A stretch of 64,000 nt of DNA from Beaufortia kweichowensis. Taxonomy: Eukaryota > Chordata > Actinopteri > Cypriniformes > Gastromyzontidae. Shown one piece after another: positions 38,349 to 50,079 of the stretch. The notes below the pieces were generated by a model. It searched no databases. It was not told where the DNA came from and saw only the letters and a program-made list of their open reading frames with translations. Both the position numbers and the translations under genes were made by a program. The DNA is taken from positions 7,398,075 to 7,462,074 of the forward strand of contig CM032811.1 in the NCBI GenBank assembly GCA_019155185.1, given 5' to 3'. Every line of letters starts with the position of its first letter. The stretch's first letter is position 1.

Positions 38349-39036
38349 ATGGCTCTACTCAGCTTCTTCATTTTGGGCATGCTCATTCAAGGCCACCTGA
38401 CACTTACTGTTACCGAGTGTGGATCTTACTTACGGCGACCAGGTTTTGATCTTCTACATTGTTAAATCCTTACAAAAATTAACCATGCACTTTAAAAATG
38501 ATAGGCTGAAACAACTCAGCATTTTTAGAGTGTGGTTTTATAACTATTCCGATTAAACTGTGATTACTATTGATTAGTGAGACCATGGTAAATATGTGCT
38601 TACTATGGTTTAAAATAAAGCCATTACTATAGTAACCATAATGAATGAGTGTGATTCATAGAATTATGAGATGGCCTCGTGGTCTAACAGTGATGGTTTT
38701 TGCTTTGACAGAGTACACTGACATTGCAGTGTCTTGCGGGACGGAGTCGATTAATTTGGCGATCCAGGTTTGCCCGATCATCTACACGGGATATAATGAG
38801 AGCTTGTTGATTTTGAATAAAATTGCAGGGGATCCGTTGTGTCGAGGAACACTGGATACCACTGTGACACCTCCAGTCGTGCGCTTCAGTTTCCCTGTCA
38901 GGCAAGCGGACGCCTGTGGCAGCGTCTTCTTAGTGAGTACATACCGGTATTGACCATGATTACTGACATCACATATGATAATATCATGAATAATTTAGTG
39001 TCAGTGTCTGGTTGATGCTCCAACAGCTACAGTGTT

Positions 39037-39073
<37 letters not shown>

Positions 39074-41574
39074 TACACTTATATTTGTAATTCATTGGCC
39101 AAAAAAGAGAAAACACAAAATAAACGAAATTAAAGAATGAATTCGGCTACTAGCATTATTTAGGGGTTTACATTTCAGTGGATACCGCTATAATATGGTT
39201 CTGGTGATTACTTGTGGACACGATAATCATACTGTGAAAATCTCATGTTGTTATTGTACGCTTATGGTACGGCCTTACCAACAGGGGGCGGTGTTGTCAC
39301 CCCTTAAAAAAAACATTCAACTTTATAATGAATTTTAATTTTGTGGGATGTAAAAACAAAATGAAGAATTACTTTTTGTAATTATCTATCTGTTTTTTCT
39401 CTCCTTTAGACCACCAGCGCTGCAGGCACCGGTGTATTCTCCGACTTCTCTAACATCCAGACGGTGAACATCAGCGGTGTGGTCCGATCTTTCGACCCCA
39501 CATTGGGAACCGTGACTTACAATGCCGAGCTGAAATATTATTACTCGTGTGCATATCCACTCGAGTACCTGATCAACAATACACAAGTTGATGTGTAAGT
39601 GCGTTTTCAAATAGTCGATTTAATCGTAAATAAATGTTTACGTAATTGAGTTGGTGGGCGTTACGTTAGAAGTAGGCCTACAAAAGTTCTGGCAAATGTA
39701 TACTGTGAATGTACTGCAAGCCTTTTAAATAAAAGCATCTGCAAAATGCATACATTTGAGTGATGTCATTGTGTTTAATGAAAGCTTTAGTAAGAAAATA
39801 AATTAAATATATACATTTAACGATTAAATATAATCATCTGGGATTCAAAGATACGATGCGGCACTTTTAATGGAATTTAAAATGGAATTTTACCGCCCTC
39901 TACAGGTCGTCATCCTCCATTGCAGTGAAGGACAACAACGGAAGCTTCATCAGTACTTTAAGCATGCAACTCTTCAAAGTACATAAACAATTAAATATCT
40001 ACTTTACAAAAACCTGTTTATTTTTACAGTTTCACATATTTTATGTGCATTAATTGTTATTTCATTTATCTCCCCAGGATGTGAACTACACTTCTCCACT
40101 TGCTATGTCATCTTTGGGTATTGAGCTCAGAACCAGAGTCTATGTGCAAGTTATTGCAGCGAACCTGACCTCACAGTAAGTGAAATATACTGATTTTTCT
40201 TCCTAGATATCCTTCCATTAATTTGTATTTAAAGACTGTCTGCACTTCCTCCACAGGTATTATGTTCTGCTGGATCGATGCTATGCCTCCATCTCAGCCC
40301 TACCAACCAATTCAACCTATTTTAACCTCTTTGTCCCGTAAGCTCATAAAAATACAAACATATTAAAGCGAATATAGTGATGTGTTTCTGTAATAAATGA
40401 TGAATTTGGTTTGCTTAAGGTGCTCGAAGGATCAGCTGACCACAATGCTGGAGAACGGTGACAGCCAGAAAGCTCGCTTCAGCTTTCCTGCCTTCCGTTT
40501 CATTGAGCAGCAGAACCAGACCATCTCCACCTATTACCTCCACTGCATCACCAGACTGTGTGAACGTGCCACCTGTGCCCAGTTCAAGGTACCACATCCT
40601 CTTCACACTGGCCTATAATAAAACTAATAAAATAAAAGTCTCTTGCTCTTGTTTTGTTTAACCTTCATGTCATTCTTCAATGAAAAGCAATGCAGGAGGA
40701 AAAGAGACACACAAACCACAACAATTACAGATGGCCTTTCGGATACCACTCTCATCACCTCAGGACCTATTAGGACTCGAGCAGAGACCCGTATGTTTCC
40801 ATCCTCTTTACTATTATCCTTCTAATAATTATCTGTGATGTCATAATAATACTAATTGAAAAAATATAAAAAATAATTAATAATAAATTACATCATCAAC
40901 TTTGTTTTTAAATTACTTACTTATTACACATCTTAAAAGTAATTGCATTTGCTAAGCATTAAAAGCTGTATGAACCTATTAAACACATGGACAAAAGAAA
41001 TTAAACTTGTTTTCAATATTTACATATATTATTAATTTATAAAATGACATTACATGAAACAAACAGTAAGCATTACACTTTTTAATCCATTTTCATATGA
41101 ATTTCAATAAAATAAACTCTGATTAGAAAACTGATTAGAATGTTGATACTATATACATAATGTAAGTTGATTCAAAGTAACAGCAAATCAGGGGGAAAGC
41201 AATTTATTTATTCTTTATTAAGTAATTAATTACTTAAGTAATCCATTACACCTGATAATAATGCAAAATGTACAGTGTAGCTGGATAGTAACTCATAATT
41301 GTTTGATTCTTTCAGCTCTTACCACTAATGAAGAAGGTAAGTGTGCTTCATCACAATATTTTTTTTAAAACAAGCCATTTTGATAAAATACTATGATTTG
41401 GTAATAATTTGTTATCTTGTGTTTCCCTCTACAGCCCTGGCCAGTACTCAGAAGAACAGTGCTAGCGGGGCATCTGTAGGTCTGGCTGTTGCTCTGGCTG
41501 TTCTGGTCATTGTGGGCACCGTTGCAGCTCTCATGGCTGTGTCATTTTACCGCAAACTCCGGATGTTACGCTAA
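38349..41574 (+). CDS. Zona pellucida-like domain protein, ZPLD1 family (copy C)
   Basis: Predicted 394 aa, 10 coding exons: 38349-38442, 38712-38932, 39410-39594, 39906-39978, 40078-40175, 40257-40337, 40420-40588, 40688-40790, 41316-41336, 41435-41574. Sizes and phases parallel copies A and B. Signal peptide MALLSFFILGMLIQG. ZP module with VSCGTESINLAIQVCP, VFSDFSNIQTVNISG, IAVKDNNGSFISTLSMQ, LLDRCYAS, FPAFRFIEQQNQTISTYYLH and CITRLCERATC. Then a canonical furin-type site (CRRKRD), a Thr-rich linker with GPIRTRAET, a transmembrane helix (GLAVALAVLVIVGTVAAL) and a short basic tail. It shares with copy A, but not copy B, the blocks VFSDFS.IQ.VNISG, STLSM and SGPIRTR, so A and C are sister paralogues. 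One acceptor (ATGAAAAG at 40687) has a weak pyrimidine tract. By analogy it should be a cleaved, polymerising matrix protein; tissue and partner are unknown. Confidence 0.9.
39042..39071. repeat. (TC)15 microsatellite
   Basis: Thirty bases of perfect TC dinucleotide repeat in the second coding intron of copy C. Likely length-polymorphic. Confidence 0.95.
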
Positions 41575-42204
41575 CTGCCCAGAGTCTCAGAGCTCTTTAA
41601 TGTAGAAGAAAAGCAGTGCTGGTGGAGGTGGCAACACATGGTCCGTACTATTGCCAATGTCTCTTAACAACATAAACACTTTTACAGCATAGCAGACATG
41701 ATTGACAGACCAAAACAACAACAGCATTATTTAAGAAAAAAGTAGCTCCAAATAGCAGTTGAGTAATAGGATATGCTGTAAGTCAAATTTATTCATTCGT
41801 TTACTTTTAAATATATACTGATGTGCTGTATATAGTGTGTCAAATTCAACAGAGCTACATTAAAAAAAAAAATGTTTTAAGGGGCGTATATTGCAGGTTG
41901 TGCTAGGTTTTCCAAAGTTTTCCAGGGCTTTATGATTGACAGCTTTAAAAGAACAAAAGAGAAAATATGCTTTATAAAGTTATTGTAAGTGCTGCATAAT
42001 GAGCCCTTCTTTAGTTTAGGAATCTTGTATCTTATTAATATGGAGAGAAAGTGCCGTTTTGGATGGGGGATGTATGCTTTTGAATACTCCAGCAAATGTA
42101 ACATTCAGAGAAAAAAATTCTGGCAATTGATTTTGTGAAACATGTTTGTTTTCAGGAATCACACTGTTTGGTAAATGTGTTCTTTTGTCGCTTTCAATGA
42201 CATT

Positions 42205-42210
42205 AATAAA
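42205..42210 (+). terminator. Polyadenylation signal, copy C
   Basis: AATAAA in CATTAATAAAGGCTTTT, about 630 bp after the stop codon at 41574. It is the first canonical signal downstream, followed by a T-rich tract. Confidence 0.6.
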
Positions 42211-45200
42211 GGCTTTTAGGATTGTGGGAATCTTACCGATTTACTGTTTTATTAACACTAAACACCACTAGGGGGAGCCTGCTCACTTTATGGGGCAAAT
42301 GAAGAACATTACCTGTTCCCTGAAGAGAAACAAATTATAATCTTTCTGAAGAATGATTATAGTGCATGAACTTTCATGACTGAATACATGAATTTACATT
42401 ATAATTTCCATAAATCTTATAGTCTTATAATAAAGTTAGTTGTATTAGTGTCTGTTTCAGCTGAAACAAGTTACGGAAACTAAATGTGCTTTTATAACGG
42501 TCCTCCTATACCACTCATTTCAGTACACATAACACTTTGTTTAGTATTTACTGAAAGAAAACATTTATCCCTGTCTGTGGACAACATTAATTTAGTTTCA
42601 CAAAAAGCATTTCGTACAGTAAGATATATTCATGCGTTATTAAAGAACCAGATGACTTGCTCTAATGTCAAATTAAAAATGTATGTGGTGCTAAGTAGCC
42701 TTGATAAATGTGCAAAAAATTACTTTCATTATATTCTGATGAGGGAGTTAATACATGAGAATATTATATGAGGAGGAGCAGCAGGGTATCAGAAGATACC
42801 AGCTTCCTCCTTTGGGTAAATCTCTTTTTAGTCATGTAGTTTAGAGTTGGTTAAGGAAAGCAAAAACCTGGTTGTGAAATAAAAATATCTACAGGACAGG
42901 ACCACCTGCTCTTAAAAGAGATGGCTGGTGTGTCTTCATCAAAGGGATGACACAGTTTCAGTGAGGATGTAATGTGTTAATTGCAGTGGCTAATAGTAAT
43001 ATGTGAGATGTGATTTATTGTGTCGTAATGGAATTCTCTATGATACGCTTTCATGTGGTGTTAAATTGCATGACAGGGTTAAGTTAATTAATAGAGTAGA
43101 TATATCGAAAGCAGACATGTAATGTCATTTTGGGAGATGGAGTTTGCAAGAAATTAGGCTACCAGAAAGAAATCATAAAACATTGATGCACTGCACCATA
43201 TTCAGCCAGATGGGTCTATCTGCCTTTGTCCATCTCAGGAGACTGTGATGAAACATTAGCATTGAATGAAATATTCTATTAAATTATATCCTTAACATTT
43301 GATGTTGGGTTATGCTTTTCTTCTTTTCTCATCTTTTTTTGTGCAACATAATGAAAAGTTTTGAAAAAATAGCTGAAAAATTAGACCATAACCAAAAACA
43401 ACACATTATGGGGTCATCTGTGTTTGAAAAAAAAAAAAAAAATCAAAAAGTTTACAAACTGTGAACAGTTTGGGGTATTTGTGGGTATTTCGTTTACTAT
43501 ACATTTTCCTGCACCTTAGCTTTCTGCTAAATAGATATTTATATGAAAATTATTTTAGAAAATAAACTTAATTTTTTTTGTTTTCTGATGTTTTTTATTC
43601 AAAACAATAATAAGAAAAATTAATTGTTGTGATTTCAACTTTCTTTTTAAGCATTAAAAATGCACCACATATCATGTTAAGTTTGAATTGTGAGACATTA
43701 TAACTTCTTTTTGGAAATGTTGCATTCACATTCTGTAGAGCTGTGAATGTGCTATGCGGTCATAAGTCTAGCAAAATGCCACCAGACTTTTTCTTTTGAT
43801 TTTCTGCTTTGATAACTTCAATTTTGGACACCACGCTGTCTGCAGCAAAATCACAGTGTGGTCTTACCAGGTAATTTTGCACCAGAGGAATGCATGCCCA
43901 TTTATGCCCTCTGACCCAGATGTAAAGGAGAATCCGGGTTGGAGGCGCCAGACCGTGCCAGCAGTTGGGGATGAGATGGTTGACTGCACCCTACAGCAAA
44001 CCTCCTGCTGAGTGTAGACCAACTCCAGCCACACGTCTCTCAATCTGCTCCAGCTGCTGAGGAGCTACTCATCTTTCATTATTTATTACTGGGTCGAGAC
44101 ATAATGCAGGCTTCCTGCAGGCTGTGCTATGATGTAAAAACCACGTTGCATTATGCATAGGAGGACATGTTATATTGTCAGACAGAGCAAAGGTCTGACC
44201 TGTGAATCATTGAGTGATTGGTATGGAGGGCAAGTGTCAATTTGTATTGTGGTGACTCAAATGACTTGTGTAAATGCTTCTCACTAAAATGTAGCAGGCC
44301 GGCACGCAAACTGTCACCACACGATTGTATGCAAGAATGATCACAGTGTTCAGAATGTCTTATGAGAAACTGTTGTTGTGACAGAGTTGCAGATAACCAC
44401 AGCTTATATTACAGGTGCATATAGTAATTATTTTCTAGTTAAAAGGATATTTCTAGAAACTTAAATTGAAAGTATGTTTATATTTGTAAATAGCTTTTCA
44501 TTTTTAATAAAGCTTTTTATCATACTTGGGGAACTTTTATCATACCTTTTATTTTACTTGGGGGTACCAAATACTATTAGTTTTTACTCCTTATATTGTC
44601 TATGTGATATGTGATAATTAGAGAAAGAATATTTTATACTCCATGTACATCATAAACCATTGAAATCAGCTAAACATGTAAATATTATTGCACTTTTTAT
44701 CCAAAAAAACTTGTCACATATGAAGGAGTGTGTGGGGTTAAGCATTAATTTAACTAAATAATCCCGCATACCAAATTAGTGATATCCAGGATTATGTATT
44801 TTACAACCAGGTGTAGCTGATATCCTTTTGTGCAATTTTATTACTATAACATTTTATTTCACATTTTTTATTACATTAAATTTATCACAGTGCTCAAAGT
44901 ATGATGTAATATTGAGCAGTAGCTCAGCTTGAAGTCAAAATGAGTTATTCAAAACAAGTGGTATCGGTTCTTAGGCACTGTAATAAAAGTCCAACCACTT
45001 GATTAAAGATTTATAGCCTTCGGAGATCCAGAAAAACACTATACAGTACAAACGCCATTTGTCTGTCCTGCTCTATAAGAGTTTGTTCTCCATATTACAG
45101 ATTTCTTTCACACTCTGTAGTTTTTTTCAGAAAATGTGTACACATATACATAAATGAAATGGAATTGAGTTTGGCTGCAAAAGGAAACCATCTGTCTACA

Positions 45201-48200
45201 CAGATTTATGAAAGCTATCTAATAATGACCATGTTTCAGAGACGTTTTGACGGCGGAAGTGAAAAAATGTAGAAAGACGAAGAGCACAAGACAGAGAGGT
45301 ATTCTGTGAATGACAAGTGACAATTGTGATGATGTTTGGGTAGATTTTTGAGAGCAGATGTGTTTGGGCTTTGGAAATGTTGAGTGGATGATTGACCCCA
45401 GTTGGAATGTGACCAACGTCTGAAAAGCGCAAAACGCAGGGTTTTGTGTGAAAAACTGCTAGAGGGCTTGTAAAATTCGGTCAGTGGCATGACAGGATTT
45501 CAAACAGACCGCCCTGGTTCAACAAAAGAGACCTGCAAGGAATCACAAAGCCAACAGATACGCTTCAGTGAATTTCAGCAGAACTGTACTATTATGCAGC
45601 TCTCTGACCAGCATCTGTTTCTAATGATGGTTTTCATAACATGTTTTATACTTATTTTTCAAGATATGTTTCATTATAACATTTAAAACATTTTTTAGAC
45701 TTTAAAACATTTTTCAGCTTTTTTTATTAGTTTAGACACACCCTTCTATCTAAGGATTCACATATCAGGTGATTCCTATTCCAGAGCACTGTTAGTAACT
45801 ATTGATCACCTTGAGTCTAAGTGTCTAGACCTTTGTGGTCAGTGTGTTTTGTTTCTGTTGTGTAGATCTTGGTTTCTGTCTGAACTTAACAAAAAGTGGT
45901 GCCTATCAAAGGAAAACAACAACAACCATCCTGCAGATACCACTTTACATGATTGTTTATTTGGGTCTTGGTCTGTTTTCCGTCAGATATCTTGATCTCA
46001 GTTTCAGATACTGGGTAATTATCTGGGCGCCTGGTCTTCGTTTGACAGACTCAAGAATTTCACTTATCAGGGTGCCAGAGCATCCGAAATCCTTGGGTGC
46101 TTTGATGGCCAATGAATGTGATAAATATATCTGACGTACATGTGTGGAATAATATGCATATTCAAATAAAAATGAGTTGGTGGCTTTGTATATTTATATG
46201 AAATTTGGGATAAATGTATTTTTTATACTTACACAAATAACCTTTGAATTGAACCCTTGAACCTATAAATATATTAAAGACAAAACCCTACAGATAAATA
46301 AGTCCCATTATCCCATTACATAATTTTGATTTCTTCAAAAACTAAAAAGATAGCATAACAGATAACTTAAGCTAATTAGTTTATTATGTTTATTGTGTAA
46401 TGTTGCTCTGCCTACTGTGAGGGCATAAAGAAAAATATAGCATATAGGGTTACAGTAAAAGGCATCTAAAAACATAAAACCAAACAGCTAGTAATCATCT
46501 TGGAAGTTGAGTGATGTTTAAGTTGCAATAAATCTTCTGCACTATAAAGTTAAAACTAAGACAGACAAGATTATATTGCAATGACCTGATGGGGGTGATT
46601 TCCTTTATAGTATTAGGACATCAAAGAAATCAAAGGTTTAGTTTTCACTGCATGTGGGCTTTCTTTTAGAAGTTATCAAATATTTACATGCCCATCACAT
46701 CATAATCTTTTCATGAAAGGTTCTTTTATATTACCCTACCACAAAAAATGCAATAAAAACACAGATTCTGTGCCTGTTAGCGTTTTACAAAAGAAGTTCA
46801 AGCTTTTATTTTACAATATATAGTTTAACCTTTTTGTAAATGCAAAATAAATGAGTGAAAGGGAAAACACCTCAGGATAATTGTGTTGCAAGTGAGATAC
46901 AATAAAACTAGATTCTCCATTGGAAATGTTAGAATGGCACAGTTTGATGTGACACAATATGTATAAGAGAAGAAAGAAGAAAAAAAGGACTCCTGGGGAA
47001 AGTAGGGCTATAAACTCACATATAGAGCATATGTGGGGAGGGTTTCTCAGCTGTTAATGGAAGGTTTGCATTTGTCAGGTCATGGTGAAGCTCTCACAGT
47101 AAAAGGCTGGAGTTATGAGCTGCTCTACAACCATTAAGGACCACAAACTCATTGATTCCTGTAAGCATTAAGAAACTTAAATTACTGAAGTTACTAAGAA
47201 AGTGCAAACATACCATTATGTCAGGTCCGTGAAACAATTATTGACCATCCCTCACCCACTTTTCAAGATTTATTATCACTTACTGAATAGAGGTTTAGTC
47301 TTCTTATATGGTTCATTCATTCAAATGTATGTTTAGTTTGTGATTGTTACAGAGTTAAAATAACTTAAATCCAGCTATGAAAATTCTATTAGTTTTGGTT
47401 TCTATTCATACAGTATTTCTCATTACCATCCTAACATGTTTATTTGCAAACAATCTCATTAAAAGCCTAAGCGCAGCAGGAGACACCACCTTGTTATTGA
47501 AAGCCTGGGGATGAACGTTGCGCTCACCAGTTCTCTCTCTTGTGCACTGCAGTTGTTCTCAAAAGCAGAAACTGGAATATCTTTCAATGACGCCCTAAGG
47601 CCAGAGGCACTAATCTCTGAACTAATTCAAAGCCTCACCTGGACCAGCTCTCATAGACTCCCTTAGGGAGAAGGAATTAAAACTAGTACAATTTGACATC
47701 TCATTTGCACAAGAAACTCATTTTGTGCTTAATTTGCCATGAATCTGTTAGTTGTATGTTAGTTCTTTTTTAATATCTTGCTTTAAAACCTCTAAATCTG
47801 GGAATTAACATATATACAAATGTCCAAAATGTGAGAACCCTGATTTAAATGTCTCCATTATGCATTTTCTAAGTTAATGTCTGCTGTATTTTAATCCTAA
47901 TATAAGATGTTTGACCCAATTTGATTAGTCATTTATACTAAATTTATGTAATTTTTATTTGTTCTATTTGGAGAATCTAAAGTATTTCTTAGTAATGTTA
48001 TATGTAAACACCCAAATAAAGTATTTTTTGGTGATTTTTCATGTTTTCTACATAAAATCATCTACATAAAATAACATTTTGTAAACATATTTTCATGATA
48101 TCTTTAATATTGACTGAGTAATGACATGTCAAAATTGAAATCATAGTGATATTCATAGGTGAAATTAAACACTGATGCTTATTAAACCATGATTTGATTT

Positions 48201-49859
48201 TGAGACATTAGCCTGTTTTTTACAGACATGGCCACATATTTGCCAATATTTCTTTGTCTTACACTTTTTAAACATCTAAAAAAAACTCGCTGTATGTTTA
48301 TCAAGACAGAGTATAAATAATTCTACACACTGTTACAAATGTGTTACACATAAAATAATATATTAATATTGCTTAATAGGGTTCTGGTTTGCCTCCTAAT
48401 ACAGATTCTTTACTAAAAAACACAAAAAAGTAAGAAAATATAAGACCAAGCCTGTCTTCTATGGTCTCACTACAAAGCACAGTCAGCAGAAATAAAGAAG
48501 CATTCATTTGCATGCAGGGTTTGGCTATTGAATGACACTGAGCTGGTATCAACACCTCCCACAGACCTGTAGGAGATTACTTCAGGGTCATACCGTCACC
48601 CTTCACTCGCTGCGCTCTTCATTACCTTTAATATAATGAGGCCCAGCTGCTTGTGGAGACTTTCATTTACACTGTTTGAAACTGGTGAATTAATGTCCTT
48701 TTGACCACACTGGAGGAGAGCATCCTGCTTTCTCACAAACTCTGGTCTTCATACACTCCTAAATGCAAACTTGAATGGCTTGGTTCATTTGTTTCTGTCT
48801 CAGACAGGCAAATTGGACGGACACCGTGCTCACTAATGAAATCAGCCCATATGCTCTTTCTTTATTTCTATCTTTTTATTCTTATATCAAGTAACCCTTT
48901 TAGCAACAACATTTAAACATGTAGTTTTTAACACATGACACTTTGCCCCATTTATGAACTCTCTCCGAACTGCAGTGGGCTCTTCTTTGTGTTCCTCAGA
49001 ATTGTCATGATTTGCTTTTGTTCTTTGTGCATTTAGTCTCGTATCCATCAGGCAGGTCATTAGGAGGTGTGAGGAAGTACAATGTAAAGTGAATGAGATG
49101 AGGGAGCACCCCACCCCATGCAAGCCCACCTGCCAATGAGGTTCTGTGTGAGGGGGGATTTCAACTAATATGGGGCCAATAAAATGCAAAGGAGGAGAAA
49201 AAAGCAGCGTGGTGGCTAACAGGGAGAAGGGAGTGATAATGGCACTAGAGAGCAAAAAAGAAATGCAAATGATGTGATACGCCTCTTAATTCACCCGGTT
49301 GTGTTTAAGCTTTGAAGGAGATTCTCGAAAGAATCCAGTTTAACCTGTTTTACAGCCCCTGTGTACACTCATTTGATTTCATTTATCAATTTAGTTTAAT
49401 CAAATATTAATCTGATAAATGAAATCAATCGAGCGTGGTAAATATTATTGCTTTATAGATTATTGTAGCCATACACAAACATGTATGGCAGCAAATATAA
49501 AAATGCATGTAAAGGTGGATGTTAACCGTACTTGGAAATGTTTTTGTGGTTGTTAGATTGTCATCTACAGTTTAAAAAATACATAAAATAAAAAAAACGA
49601 ACAACCACATGTTCAGGAGATACTTCACATGTAACCTGAAGAAATGTAGGTATTGCTGAAACTCAACTTGCTGACATGATCTTGATCATGCGTTTCTCCC
49701 TGGATACAAACTATCTCTGTTTTCATGGTGTCTTTCACCACACCCTGATCTGATGATACCTGGTGAAGAAAAAATGAAGCAGTACTAAAACAGTAGATCA
49801 CGAGACAAGATAATGGAGGTGTCATCAAATATACGAGGTAGTAGGTTAAATTATCTTAT
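42211..49859. other. Gene-free intergenic region upstream of alcam
   Basis: About 7.6 kb with no splice-flanked coding block. Short open frames occur on both strands, for example several overlapping ones around 45200-45490, but none resembles a known protein. GC-richer islands at about 43890-44160, 47450-47690 and 48560-49300 stand out from the AT-rich background and may be regulatory. Confidence 0.5.
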
Positions 49860-50079
49860 ATTTTAAAGGCAGGAGGGGAGGAGCTTCAGGACAGACCTAA
49901 AAACCGCCCATCACAGCTTCAACAGATTGTAGCAGGAGTTAGATGAGGCACGTGGAGAACAACCCAGAAGTTTGAATTTCTCGTGTGTGTTTTGTATAGC
50001 GCATAGAAATATTCAACAAATACACAAGGATATTATTTCTCAAGATTTAGAGCAGAACACAACCTCTGACTGGTAAAGG
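49860..50079 (+). promoter_or_regulatory. alcam: alcam promoter / 5' UTR region
   Basis: GC content rises just upstream of the alcam ATG, with a purine-rich GGGGAGGAGC tract and a CACGTG E-box at 49949-49954. No TATA box at a fitting distance. The transcription start cannot be placed. Confidence 0.4.

Noticed and set aside
43420..43442. A-run resembling a retroposed poly(A) tail
   Set aside because: No target duplication and no SINE, LINE or processed-gene body upstream could be recognised.
45196..45490. Three overlapping minus-strand open frames of 65-84 aa
   Set aside because: They are in different frames of the same stretch, have no splice context and resemble no protein; this is the pattern of chance open sequence.
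48887..49255. 122-aa minus-strand open frame upstream of alcam
   Set aside because: Low-complexity, histidine- and threonine-rich translation with no domain; composition fits GC-richer non-coding DNA.
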